Assembly (NCBI RefSeq): GCF_030462585.1
Contig: NZ_JASMRU010000008.1
Coordinates: forward strand, 126,327 to 169,567
Direction: 5' to 3'
Length of the DNA: 43,241 nt
Origin: Pseudomonas sp. CAN1
GTDB lineage: Bacteria; Pseudomonadota; Gammaproteobacteria; Pseudomonadales; Pseudomonadaceae
The translations under genes were made by a program, and so were the position numbers. The notes below the pieces were generated by a model. It made no database searches. It was not told the origin of the DNA and saw only the letters and a program-made list of their open reading frames with translations. Positions 31,862 through 39,953 of this stretch are shown here, one piece after another. The stretch's first letter is position 1; each line of letters opens with the position of its first letter.

Positions 31862-34243
31862 ATGAAGCCACCCGCCGAATCTCCATTGCCTGCCGTGGAG
31901 CGCGAGGAACTCGTGCCACGGCCACGGCTGACCCTGGGCAGCCACGTGCACAGCGGCTTCGACCTGCGCAGCGGGCGCATGCAGAACATCTCCCGGCACC
32001 GCGCCGCGCTGGCCTTCCTGTATGCCGACATGCCCGTCTCGGGCAGCGTCACGCCGCGCTCGGGCCGCGAAATCCGCGTGTTCCGCGATGACCAGATCGT
32101 CCGCGTCAGTCGCCAGCTGGAGCTGGAGCACGCCTGGCGCCTGGACCTGCGCGAGCTGGGCTTCAAGCCGGCGATGCGCCGCAGCGATGCGCTGGAAGAC
32201 AGCGCCGGGGAAATGTTCGAACTGCCCGACGACAGCGCCTGGCAGGAGTTCATGCGCGAAGGCCTGCCGCAGCTGCGCGAGCAGGGCTGGGAAATCGACA
32301 TCCGCGCCGAATTCGTCTTCGACCTCACACCGGTGGAGAACTGGTACGCCGAGATCGAGGAAACCGACGACCGCCAGTGGTTCGACCTGGAGCTGGGCAT
32401 CGAGGTGGAAGGCCGCCGCATCAGCCTGCTGCCAGCGCTGATCGAGCTGATCCGCCGCATGCCGGCGCTGATCGACCCCGCCGCCCTCGCCCGTCACCCC
32501 GATGACGAACAACTGGTGCTGCGCCTGGATGCCGGGCGCAACCCGATCCACACCTGGCAGACCGCCTCCGACCGTCCGCTGCGGGTGTCCCTGCCGTTCG
32601 GCAAGCTGAAGCCGCTGCTGGGCACGCTGTCGGAGTTCTACCTCGGCGAACAGCCGCCGGTACGCCGCCTGCGCATAGGCGCGCCGGACGCCGCACGCCT
32701 CACCGAGCTGGAAGAACTGCCGCTGACCTGGCAGGGCGGCGAGCAGCTGCGCGAGATCGCCCACCGCCTGCGCGACTACCGCGCCGAGCCGGCACCGATT
32801 CCCGCTGGCCTCAACGCCGAACTGCGCGGCTACCAGCACGAAGGCCTGAGCTGGATGCAGACCCTGCGCGAAGTCGGCGCCAGCGGCATCCTTGCCGACG
32901 ACATGGGCCTGGGCAAGACGCTGCAATCCCTCGCCCACGTTCTGCTGGAAAAACAGGCCGGGCGGCTGACCAGCCCGGCGCTGGTGATCATGCCTACGAG
33001 CCTGATTCCCAACTGGCTGGACGAGGCCGAGCGCTTCACCCCCGAGCTGCGCGTGCTCGCCCTGCACGGCGCCGGGCGGCGCAAGGCGTTCGCGAAGATC
33101 GCCGAGCACGACCTGATCCTCACCACCTACGCCCTGCTGCCGCGGGATGCCGAGAAGCTCGCCCAGCACGAGTATCACCTGCTGATCCTCGACGAAGCGC
33201 AGAACATCAAGAACGCCAGCACCAAGGCCGCCCAGGCCGCACGCCACCTGCGTGCGAGCAACCGGCTGTGCCTGACCGGCACGCCGCTGGAGAATCACCT
33301 GGGCGAGCTGTGGTCGCTGTTCCACTTCCTGCTGCCCGGCTGGCTGGGCGATGCCCGGCAGTTCGCCACGGACTACCGCACGCCCATCGAACGCCATGGC
33401 GACCAGGGCCGTCTGGCACACCTGGCCGCGCGCATCCGCCCGTTCCTGCTGCGGCGCACCAAGGAGCAGGTGGCCTCGGAGCTGCCGCCCAAGAGCGAAT
33501 TCATCCAGCACATCGAGCTCAGCGAGGCACAGCGCGACCTCTACGAAACCGTACGGCTGGCGCTGGACCGCAAGGTCCGCGACGAGATCGCCCGCCGCGG
33601 CCTGGCGCGCAGCCGCATCATCATCCTCGAAGCGCTGCTCAAGCTGCGCCAGGTCTGCTGCGACATCCGCCTGGTAAACAAGGACGCCCCGCCGCCCACC
33701 GGCAAGTCGGCGCGTGCGGTGACTTCGGGCAAGCTGGTGTACCTGCTGGACATGCTCGAAGAGCTGCTCGCCGAAGGCCGCCGCGTGCTGGTGTTCTCGC
33801 AGTTCACCTCGATGCTCGCGCTGATCGGCGAGGCACTGGCCGAGCGCAACCTGGAGTACGCCCTGCTGACCGGCGACACCCGTGATCGCCGCGCGCCGGT
33901 GAAGGATTTCCAGGAAGGCCGCGTGCCGCTGTTCCTGATCAGCCTGAAGGCCGGTGGCGTAGGCCTGAACCTCACCGCCGCCGACACCGTGATCCACTAC
34001 GACCCCTGGTGGAACCCGGCCGCCGAGAACCAGGCCAGCGACCGCGCCTACCGCATCGGCCAGGACAAGCCGGTGTTCGTCTACAAGCTGATCGCCCGCG
34101 GCACGGTGGAAGAGAAGATCCAGCTGCTGCAGCGCGACAAGGCCGCACTGGCCGCCGGCATCCTCGACGGCAGCGCCACCGACTGGCAGCTGGACGACGC
34201 GGATATCGACGCGCTGTTCGCGCCGCTGCCTCGCGCCGTGTAA
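31862..34243 (+). CDS. SNF2/Rad54-like DEAD/H-type helicase
   Basis: A 793-residue ATPase. The N-terminal about 300 residues form a bacterial accessory region (GSVTPRSGREIRVFRDDQIV) without obvious zinc-finger cysteines. The SNF2 core begins near LRGYQHEGLSWMQ (about 321), with Walker A ADDMGLGKT (345-353), DEAQ box (444-447) and LTGTPLENHLGELWS. The helicase C domain has VFSQFTSMLALIGEAL, LISLKAGGVGLNLTAADTVI and DRAYRIGQDKPVFVYKLI. AAGGA 8 nt before ATG 31862 supports this start over an upstream TTG at 31826. Its role is probably DNA or RNA polymerase remodelling. No partner nuclease or methylase is near, so a defence role is not indicated. Confidence 0.9.
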   Translation: MKPPAESPLPAVEREELVPRPRLTLGSHVHSGFDLRSGRMQNISRHRAALAFLYADMPVSGSVTPRSGREIRVFRDDQIVRVSRQLELEHAWRLDLRELGFKPAMRRSDALEDSAGEMFELPDDSAWQEFMREGLPQLREQGWEIDIRAEFVFDLTPVENWYAEIEETDDRQWFDLELGIEVEGRRISLLPALIELIRRMPALIDPAALARHPDDEQLVLRLDAGRNPIHTWQTASDRPLRVSLPFGKLKPLLGTLSEFYLGEQPPVRRLRIGAPDAARLTELEELPLTWQGGEQLREIAHRLRDYRAEPAPIPAGLNAELRGYQHEGLSWMQTLREVGASGILADDMGLGKTLQSLAHVLLEKQAGRLTSPALVIMPTSLIPNWLDEAERFTPELRVLALHGAGRRKAFAKIAEHDLILTTYALLPRDAEKLAQHEYHLLILDEAQNIKNASTKAAQAARHLRASNRLCLTGTPLENHLGELWSLFHFLLPGWLGDARQFATDYRTPIERHGDQGRLAHLAARIRPFLLRRTKEQVASELPPKSEFIQHIELSEAQRDLYETVRLALDRKVRDEIARRGLARSRIIILEALLKLRQVCCDIRLVNKDAPPPTGKSARAVTSGKLVYLLDMLEELLAEGRRVLVFSQFTSMLALIGEALAERNLEYALLTGDTRDRRAPVKDFQEGRVPLFLISLKAGGVGLNLTAADTVIHYDPWWNPAAENQASDRAYRIGQDKPVFVYKLIARGTVEEKIQLLQRDKAALAAGILDGSATDWQLDDADIDALFAPLPRAV

Positions 34244-34248
34244 CGCGC

Positions 34249-34272
34249 AGGGATGGCCCTTAGGCCATCCCT
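34249..34272. terminator. Hairpin between convergent SNF2 and SPFH genes
   Basis: Perfect 10-bp stem AGGGATGGCC / AGGCCATCCCT-type (34249-34258 with 34263-34272), loop CTTA. It lies 6 nt after the SNF2 stop and 7 nt before the convergent gene's stop. The T-tail is poor (CTCT), so it is a weak or bidirectional terminator. Confidence 0.65.
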
Positions 34273-34278
34273 CTCAGA

Positions 34279-35175
34279 TCACTGCTGGCGCGGACGAGTG
34301 GCGTCGACAAACGGCAGCGTGGTGCCCGGAATCATGGTCTCCGGCAGCTTGCCGTCCCAGCGTTCGGCCTTGGTCAGCTCGATCAGGTTCTGGTTCTGCG
34401 CCAGCGCCTCCGCCTTGGCGCGGATGGCGTCGGCCTCGGCCTGGCCGCGCAGGCGGGTCGCCTCGGCATCGGCCTTGGCCTGGGCCAGCTTGGAGTCGGC
34501 CTCGGCCTGCGCCTGGGTCACCTGGATCTGCGCCTGCACCTGCTCGGTGGCCAGGTTCTGCTGGCGGGTCTGGATCGCCACTTCGGCCTTCATCCGCTCC
34601 TCGATGGAGCGCTCGTAGGCTTCGGAGAAGTCGATGTTCTCGACCTGCACGCTGTCGATCATCACCGGGCCGGCGATGGAGGTCTTGATCGCCGTGGCGA
34701 CGTCGGCGACGAACTGCCCGCGGTTCTGCACGGCCTGGATCGCGGTGTAGCGCCCGAAGACATTTTCCACCTGGGTCGGCACCTGCCGGCTGACCAGGCG
34801 ATCCACCAGGGCGTCGAGGTCACCGTAGCCGGTGTAGACCTTGGCCACCTCATCCGGAGTGACGTGCCAGGACACCGACACCGCCAGCGTGGCGCTCTGC
34901 TGGTCGCGGCTGTAGGCCTGCAGTTGTTCGTAGCGGGAGGTATGGTTCTGCACCGAGAGTGTCTTCACCGTCTCGATGAACGGCATCTTCCAGCCCAGCC
35001 CCGGCTCAGCGACGCTGACCAGCTTGCCGTTGCGCAGCACGATGCCGCGCTCCTTCTCATCAATGGTGTAGAACGAGCCGCCGACGGCCACCAGCAGCAG
35101 GACGGCGATCAGCCCTCCGCCGATCATCTTCAGGGGCAACGCGGTGAGCGGCGCAGAGGGGTTCGAATTGGCCAA
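34279..35175 (-). CDS. SPFH/prohibitin-family membrane protein
   Basis: 298 residues: one N-terminal membrane helix (about 16-36), an SPFH (band 7) domain (about 40-205, TIDEKERGIVLRNGK), and a coiled coil rich in Ala, Gln and Glu (about 205-265, AQAQAEADSKLAQAKADAEA). Resembles prohibitin/HflK-HflC proteins that scaffold membrane protease complexes. The start is TTG at 35175 with AAGGAG 8 nt upstream; the frame further upstream lacks a credible site. It is downstream of, but separated by 100 nt from, the FecR gene on the same strand. No linked FtsH or NfeD gene is nearby. Confidence 0.82.
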   Translation of the reverse strand: MANSNPSAPLTALPLKMIGGGLIAVLLLVAVGGSFYTIDEKERGIVLRNGKLVSVAEPGLGWKMPFIETVKTLSVQNHTSRYEQLQAYSRDQQSATLAVSVSWHVTPDEVAKVYTGYGDLDALVDRLVSRQVPTQVENVFGRYTAIQAVQNRGQFVADVATAIKTSIAGPVMIDSVQVENIDFSEAYERSIEERMKAEVAIQTRQQNLATEQVQAQIQVTQAQAEADSKLAQAKADAEATRLRGQAEADAIRAKAEALAQNQNLIELTKAERWDGKLPETMIPGTTLPFVDATRPRQQ

Positions 35176-35275
35176 GATCTCTCTCCTTGAGCATGAAGCT
35201 TCCATTGGGGGGCGAACCAATAGCAGAAAAGCGGCCACTTCCGAAGGAGATAAGCGAAAAAATCCAACCGCTCTC

Positions 35276-36271
35276 TCAGACCGCCGGCACCAGCGTCACC
35301 CACCAGCGGGTGCGGTATTGCGCGCGCACCGGCAGGCTGCGCTGCAGCGCGGCGACCGCCTGCTCCGGCTGATCCAGCGGGAACACGCCGGAGATGGCCA
35401 GGTTCGCCACCGCCGGATCGCAGCGCAGCACGCCCGGCCGGTAACGCGCCAGCTCGGCGCACAGGCGGCCCAGGGTCCATTGCCGCGCCACCAGGTAACC
35501 GTCGCTCCAGGCCAGCGAGTCGACATCCAGCGCCGTTTCGCCATACAGGCCCTTGCGGTCGAAGCGCACCTGGCGCCCGGCCTGGATCACCCCGACGGAT
35601 TCATTGCGCAGCGCCGGCGTCACGGCCACCGCGCCCTCCTGCACGGACAACCGCGCATCGCTGCCATCCAGGCGCACGGCGAAACGCGTGCCCAGCGCCT
35701 GCAGGCGACCGAGCGGCGTGTCCACCCAGAAGGCGCGGCCGGCGCTGTCCGGGGCTGTCTGTACCAGCATCTCGCCGCTGTACAGGCGCACGCGGCGGGC
35801 GTGGGCGTCGTAGGCGATGTCCACGGCGCTGTCGGTGTTGAGCTGCAACCAGCCGCCATCGGGCAGCGCGATGCGTCGGCGCTCGCCCACCGAAGTGCGC
35901 TGCTGCGCCAGCCAGGGAGAATCACGCAGGCCAATGGAACCACTACCCACCACCGCCGCCGTGCCGGCGAGCAGCAGGAGGCTTTTCAGCGCCCGGCGCC
36001 GCGCCGGGTCGGCGGCGGCCTGACGCAGCGAGCGGCTGGCTACGCCGGGGGTAATGCCGCCCAGGCGGCCATCGAAGAACTCCAGTCGCTGCCAGGCCTG
36101 CTCGTGGCTGGGGTCGGATGCCCGCCATTGCTGGCAGGCGGCAAGCTCGTCGGCAGCGGCCAGGCCCGAGGCCAGGCGCACACGCCAGCCGATGGCCTGC
36201 TCCACCACCGCGTGTTCCAGACGCTGGGACGCGTCCATGGCGCCGGGCGGGTTCACGACAAGCCGGTTCAT
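35276..36271 (-). CDS. FecR-family anti-sigma factor
   Basis: 331 residues: an N-terminal cytoplasmic sigma-binding region (about 10-85, EQAIGWRVRLASG and RLEFFDGRLGG), one membrane helix (about 97-112, KSLLLLAGTAAVVGSG) and a periplasmic FecR domain (120-215, ALPDGGWLQLNTDSAVDI and GTRFAVRLDG). The C-terminal secretin/TonB-like part would contact the STN domain of a receptor. ATG 36271 overlaps the stop of the sigma gene by 4 nt (ATGA). No receptor gene directly follows; the best partner in the window is at 26830-29271. Confidence 0.9.
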   Translation of the reverse strand: MNRLVVNPPGAMDASQRLEHAVVEQAIGWRVRLASGLAAADELAACQQWRASDPSHEQAWQRLEFFDGRLGGITPGVASRSLRQAAADPARRRALKSLLLLAGTAAVVGSGSIGLRDSPWLAQQRTSVGERRRIALPDGGWLQLNTDSAVDIAYDAHARRVRLYSGEMLVQTAPDSAGRAFWVDTPLGRLQALGTRFAVRLDGSDARLSVQEGAVAVTPALRNESVGVIQAGRQVRFDRKGLYGETALDVDSLAWSDGYLVARQWTLGRLCAELARYRPGVLRCDPAVANLAISGVFPLDQPEQAVAALQRSLPVRAQYRTRWWVTLVPAV

Positions 36272-36771
36272 GAGTAGAGCGCCTGGTAGCAATGGCCGAA
36301 GGCCTGGGTCATGTACTGCTGCACCGAGCTGAGCGAGACGCCCAGGCGCTCGGCGATCTGTGGATAAGTCAGGCCGTCCAGCTGCGACAGCAGGAAGGCG
36401 CTACGCACGGCTGGGCGCAGGCCGTCGAGCAGCCGGTCGATCTCCATCAGCGTCTCCAGCACGATGGCCCGCTCCCCGGCGGACGGCGCCTCGGCCTCCG
36501 GCTGCTGGGCCAGGCTGTCGAGCCAGGCACGCTCCAGGGTCTGGCGACGGAAGTGATCGATCATCAACCCGCGAGCGACGGCGGCGAGGAAGGCGCGGGG
36601 TTCGCGCAGGCCTTTCAGCTCATGGCGGCCGAGCAGGCGGACGAAGGTGTCCTGCGCCAGGTCCGCGGCCTGATGCCGGCACTCCAGGCGCCGATAAAGC
36701 CAGCCGAGCAGCCAGGAGTGATGGCCGACATAGAGTTCGCCGATCTGCGAGTGGTGAGTAGCCGACGTCAC
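36268..36771 (-). CDS. FecI-type ECF sigma factor (iron starvation)
   Basis: 167 residues with sigma-70 region 2 (about 10-75, LYVGHHSWLLGWLYRRLECR and DLAQDTFVRLL) and region 4 (about 105-160, LDGLTYPQIAERLGVSLSSV). The order FecI-FecR is that of cell-surface signalling systems. I chose GTG 36771 because AGGGGGG lies 6-7 nt upstream; a TTG nine codons earlier (36798) lacks one. A good Fur box is about 60 nt upstream (36829-36847), so expression should rise in iron limitation. Its targets are unproven but likely include the receptor at 26830-29271. Confidence 0.9.
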   Translation of the reverse strand: MTSATHHSQIGELYVGHHSWLLGWLYRRLECRHQAADLAQDTFVRLLGRHELKGLREPRAFLAAVARGLMIDHFRRQTLERAWLDSLAQQPEAEAPSAGERAIVLETLMEIDRLLDGLRPAVRSAFLLSQLDGLTYPQIAERLGVSLSSVQQYMTQAFGHCYQALYS

Positions 36772-36828
36772 GAGTGCCCCCCTGCGCGCGAACGCCAAGC
36801 ATCGAGGTGCAACTGTGACAGCACCTCA

Positions 36829-36847
36829 AATGCGAAAACTTATCATT
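36829..36847 (-). promoter_or_regulatory. Fur box upstream of the ECF sigma gene
   Basis: AATGCGAAAACTTATCATT matches the 19-bp palindromic Fur consensus at 14 of 18 informative positions. On the minus strand it reads GCAAATGATAAG, the usual left half in Pseudomonas. It lies just upstream of the FecI-type gene, where a -10/-35 region would be. It might also control the candidate RNA on the plus strand. Confidence 0.75.
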
Positions 36848-37019
36848 TGCGCGAAAGATGCCATGGCGGCGCCATCACGGCAAGCGCCGCGTGAGGGATG
36901 ACGATGGTTGGTGAGGACGCTCGTTCTGCTTTCCGTGCCCTGACGTAGATGGCGGACCCGTCGATTGACCTCAGCGTTGGATGCAGAAACTCCTGACAGC
37001 ACGAACAGGAAAGCCACTA

Positions 37020-37180
37020 CATAGCCTTGCCCGTGAATGTAGGAATCTACTCCTGCGCCGAGACAACGAACTCGGACCCGGCAGAGGCAGACGCCCCGGG
37101 CAAACCAGAGATCTTTCCGGCGCACATGATTTCCCCACAGCCCTGGCCAGTCACTCCTTGCTGCGCCGGGGCTTTTTTAT
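37020..37180 (+). ncRNA. Candidate structured small RNA ending at an intrinsic terminator
   Basis: The 424-nt region 36772-37195 has no credible gene on either strand, yet the plus strand folds well and ends in a terminator. Paired elements seen by eye: TTGCCCG (37027-37033) with CGGGCAA (37097-37103) closes a multibranch region; GTAG-GAAT-CTAC (37039-37050) forms a hairpin; CCGAG (37058-37062) pairs with CTCGG (37071-37075), extended by CTGC/GCAG. The terminator is at 37139-37178. The 5' end is unknown; a TTGACC-like -35 at 36965 is possible. I do not recognise a known RNA family. A GGA sequence (37042-37044) at the end of the first hairpin's stem could attract an RsmA-type protein. Confidence 0.45.
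37139..37178 (+). terminator. Intrinsic terminator on the plus strand
   Basis: AGCCCTGGC (37139-37147) pairs with GCCGGGGCT (37165-37173), including one G-U pair, and CAG/CTG extends the stem inside. TTTTTT follows (37173-37178). No protein-coding gene on the plus strand ends here, which is why a small RNA is proposed. On the minus strand the sequence after the stem is not T-rich. Confidence 0.78.
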
Positions 37181-37195
37181 GCCTGGCCGTCACGC

Positions 37196-37981
37196 TCAGC
37201 GCATGCCCCAGCCATGGCTGACCAGCACCGACTGCCCGGTGAGCGCGGCCGAGGGGAAGCTGGCGAGGAACAGCACGGTCTGCGCCACGTCGTCCACGGT
37301 GGTGAACTCGCCGTCCACGGTGCCGCCGAGCATGACCTTCTTCACCACGTCCTCTTCACTGATGTCCAGCTCCTTGGCCTGTTCGGGAATCTGCTTCTCC
37401 ACCAGCGGCGTGCGCACGAAGCCGGGGCAAACCACGTGGGAGCGCACGCCATGGGGGCCGCCCTCCTTCGCAAGAGTGCGTGCCAGGCCCAGCAGCCCGT
37501 GCTTGGCGGTGACATAGGCGGATTTCAGCGGCGAGGCTTCGTGGGAGTGCACCGAACCCATGTAGATCACCACCCCGCCGCGCCCCGCCGGGTACATGTG
37601 GCGCAAGGCCGCACGGGTGGTGAGGAAGGCGCCGTCGAGGTGGATGGCGAGCATCTTCTTCCAGTCGCCGAAAGCGAAATCCTGGATCGGGTTGACGATC
37701 TGGATGCCGGCGTTGGACACCAGGATGTCGACGCTGCCCAGCGTGGCGACCACCCGCTCGATACCGCTGTCCACCGCCTGTTCGTCGGTGACGTCCATGG
37801 CCACTGCCAGGCCCTTGCCGCCAGCGGCTTCGATCTCATCCACCACACGCTGGGCAGCGTCCTGCTGCAGGTCGGCGATGGCCACCGCCGCGCCGGCCTT
37901 GGCCAGGGTCAGGGCGATCTGCCTGCCGATGCCGCTGGCTGCGCCGGTCACCACCGCGACCTTGCCGTTCAAAGTGTTCAT
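37196..37981 (-). CDS. bdhA: D-3-hydroxybutyrate dehydrogenase (SDR)
   Basis: 261 residues; oxidises 3-hydroxybutyrate to acetoacetate with NAD in ketone-body and polyhydroxybutyrate use. TGAASGIG (12-19) and SNAG (89-92) are the SDR cofactor motifs, and Ser143, Tyr156, Lys160 the catalytic set. Substrate-binding residues known from Pseudomonas HBDH appear present: Gln94, His145, Lys153 and Trp258 (SHGWGMR). The start is preceded by GGGAG (CGGGAGCTCTCGG). It stands alone, without acetoacetate:CoA transferase genes beside it. The stop lies just beyond the terminator of the convergent candidate RNA. Confidence 0.88.
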   Translation of the reverse strand: MNTLNGKVAVVTGAASGIGRQIALTLAKAGAAVAIADLQQDAAQRVVDEIEAAGGKGLAVAMDVTDEQAVDSGIERVVATLGSVDILVSNAGIQIVNPIQDFAFGDWKKMLAIHLDGAFLTTRAALRHMYPAGRGGVVIYMGSVHSHEASPLKSAYVTAKHGLLGLARTLAKEGGPHGVRSHVVCPGFVRTPLVEKQIPEQAKELDISEEDVVKKVMLGGTVDGEFTTVDDVAQTVLFLASFPSAALTGQSVLVSHGWGMR

Positions 37982-38023
37982 CCGAGAGCTCCCGAAAAGG
38001 TTGGAACTCTCACTCTAGACGGT

Positions 38024-38386
38024 TCAGTCGCGGGTCAGTTCGATGCTGCCGTCGCGTTGCTGCCGGTAGATCGTGTAGGGCAGCGCCAGCGTATCGGTAG
38101 CAGCGGAAAGTACGCCGTCGAAAAGCGGCCAGTAGAGACCTTGCGGAGCATCCGGCAACGGCGGCGAGAGTCCTGCACTGCGCTGGCCACTACCGCCAGG
38201 GTCGCCATGCAACGCACAGAAGTTGTAGGCGACACCACTGTAGATACGCGGAATCTCCGTGCAGTAAGTGCGGCCCAGCTTCAGCTCCTTCACGCGTTCA
38301 TGGGCATCGCTATCCAGCGTCCGCACCGACCCGCAGCCAGCGACTGCAACAGCGATTGGCAGTGCCATGAATAGACGAATCAGCAT
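38024..38386 (-). CDS. YceK/YidQ-family lipoprotein, copy 1
   Basis: 120 residues with a lipoprotein signal (MLIRLFMALPIAVAVAGC, lipobox VAGC, Cys18), so probably a lipidated envelope protein. The family pattern GRTYCTEIPRIYSGVAYNFC and the C-terminal DTLALPYTIYRQQRDGSIEL is visible, with two further cysteines (TYC, NFC). AGGGAG is 7-8 nt before ATG 38386. It is a paralogue of the next gene, from which it is separated by 30 nt on the same strand. Function is unknown. Confidence 0.8.
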   Translation of the reverse strand: MLIRLFMALPIAVAVAGCGSVRTLDSDAHERVKELKLGRTYCTEIPRIYSGVAYNFCALHGDPGGSGQRSAGLSPPLPDAPQGLYWPLFDGVLSAATDTLALPYTIYRQQRDGSIELTRD

Positions 38387-38416
38387 CGCTCATCTCCCTG
38401 GTAGCCAGGCTTCCAC

Positions 38417-38776
38417 TCAGTCGTTGCGCAGCTCGATGCTGCCGTCGCGGTTCTGTCGATACAGGGTGTAGGGCAAGGCCAGGGTATCGACGACGCCAGA
38501 GAAGGCCAGGTCCAGCAGCGGCAGGATCGGTGGACCGAAGGTGTAGTTGGCTGGTGTGGCAGGCGGCGTGTAGCCATTCTCGGCCGGGGGTTCGCCGTAC
38601 AGCTGGCAGGCATCCCAGACCACACCACCGTAGACCCGCGGAATAGCGCCGCAATAGGTCCCCTTCAGGTTCAGATCACTCGTCTTCGCCACATCATCGC
38701 TGCGCAGGGTGTGGTAGGAGCCGCAGCCGCTCAGCAAGGCGACGCCGAGCAGCAAGCAGGAACGAGACATCGACAT
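38417..38776 (-). CDS. YceK/YidQ-family lipoprotein, copy 2
   Basis: 119 residues with lipobox LSGC (Cys18). It shares KGTYCGAIPRVYGGVVWDAC and VDTLALPYTLYRQNRDGSIE with the neighbouring gene, so the two arose by tandem duplication and have since diverged mainly in the middle (a Pro-rich stretch, PPAENGYTPPATP, here). GGGAG is 8 nt before ATG 38776. It is transcribed first of the pair. Function is unknown. Confidence 0.8.
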   Translation of the reverse strand: MSMSRSCLLLGVALLSGCGSYHTLRSDDVAKTSDLNLKGTYCGAIPRVYGGVVWDACQLYGEPPAENGYTPPATPANYTFGPPILPLLDLAFSGVVDTLALPYTLYRQNRDGSIELRND

Positions 38777-38810
38777 ATCGAAACTCCCTCTCGATAGCGG
38801 AAGTGGCAGC

Positions 38811-39944
38811 TTACCAGCCCTTGAGCTGATCCCAGCGCCAGTTGCGGTACTGGTAGACCAGCGTACCCAGTAGCCCGTAGGCGGCAGCCATGGCGAAGAG
38901 GATGAGGATGCGGTCGGCCACGGCTGAAAGCGGCAGGTTCATCTGGTTCATCTCCACCACCGCACGGATCGCCCAGGTGGACGGGATCGCGTCGGCCAGC
39001 AGCTGCACCCATTGCGGCATGGCCTGGGGCGGCCAGGTGAAGCCGGCCATGTAGAACAGCGGCAGGGTTATGAAGGTCATGGTCAGGTAGACCGCCTCCT
39101 CCGAGGGCAGCACCTCGGCGATGAACTCGCTCATGGCGATCACCGCCAGCAGGAACGGCAGCACCAGCCCCATCAGCATGAAGAACGACGCCGTCTGCCG
39201 GTAGCCCATCATCCACGGCCAGATCACGTAGAACAGCATCGCCAGCACCGTCCAGATCAGCAGCTGCGCGGCATAGCGGCCGAAGCGGGTGGAGGTGGGC
39301 TGGCGCAGCGAGCGCGGGGTGCCGCCGCGCAGGTTGAGGTTCACCCGCGTGCAGGAGAGCAGCAGGCTGTGCTGCAGGATCAGCGTCACCAGCCCCGGCA
39401 GGACGATGGCGGCGAAGCTGGTGCCGGGGTTGAACAGGTCAGTGAGCTGGCCAACTGCTGGTTGCAGCAGCACATTCGCCTGCACCTCGGAGAAGCCGCC
39501 GCGCATCAGCCGTTCACGGTTGTAGCGCAGCGACAGCTCGGTGTAGGTGGCGCTGATGTCCTGCTGGATCTGCCCGTTGGCCATGCGGTTGGTGGCGTCG
39601 CCGAAGATCGGCACGGTGACGGCCTCGCCGCGCAGCACGCGTTTCTCGAAGTCCAGCGGGATCACCACGATGGCGAACAGCTTGCGCCAGGCCAGGTCGT
39701 GCTGTGCCTCGGGCAATTGGTCGTAACCGACCGTGGCGATCTTCGGTGCGGCATCCAGCAGGCGCACCAGCTCGCGGGACACCGCGCTGTGGTCCATGTC
39801 GATCACCGCCACCGGCAGGTCGTCCATGGTGCGATGGGCGTAAGGCAGGGTGGTCAGCGCCACCGACAGCACCATCAGTAGCCACAGCGGCTTGCCGAGC
39901 ATGCCGGTCAGGGACTGGCGGAAGACATTCCAGAAGTTCTCCAT
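38811..39944 (-). CDS. ABC-2 type permease (second of two)
   Basis: 377 residues: one N-terminal helix (about 20-34), a large periplasmic domain (about 40-170, LPVAVIDMDHSAVSRELVRL) and five to six helices at the C-terminal side (170-375). This is the ABC2_membrane_3 plan found in YhhJ-type exporters. The VAVIDMDHS motif is shared with the preceding gene (VAVVDADHSSLSR), showing common origin. 9 nt separate them. No ATP-binding-cassette subunit is encoded next to it. Confidence 0.85.
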   Translation of the reverse strand: MENFWNVFRQSLTGMLGKPLWLLMVLSVALTTLPYAHRTMDDLPVAVIDMDHSAVSRELVRLLDAAPKIATVGYDQLPEAQHDLAWRKLFAIVVIPLDFEKRVLRGEAVTVPIFGDATNRMANGQIQQDISATYTELSLRYNRERLMRGGFSEVQANVLLQPAVGQLTDLFNPGTSFAAIVLPGLVTLILQHSLLLSCTRVNLNLRGGTPRSLRQPTSTRFGRYAAQLLIWTVLAMLFYVIWPWMMGYRQTASFFMLMGLVLPFLLAVIAMSEFIAEVLPSEEAVYLTMTFITLPLFYMAGFTWPPQAMPQWVQLLADAIPSTWAIRAVVEMNQMNLPLSAVADRILILFAMAAAYGLLGTLVYQYRNWRWDQLKGW

Positions 39945-39953
39945 GGTGGCTCC

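Noticed and set aside
30755-33997. Apparent 1546-codon extension of the MocR frame, suggesting a giant fusion protein
   Set aside because: The extension runs antisense through the EamA and SNF2 genes and has low-complexity composition. The regulator begins at MGRPKG (30754).
31862-34243. SNF2 helicase as part of a defence system
   Set aside because: No nuclease, methylase, phospholipase or other defence partner is nearby; neighbours are transporter and SPFH genes.
36826-37125. 99-codon minus-strand open frame in the gap next to the sigma gene
   Set aside because: No family resemblance, no ribosome-binding site of note, and it overlaps the Fur box and the candidate RNA stems.
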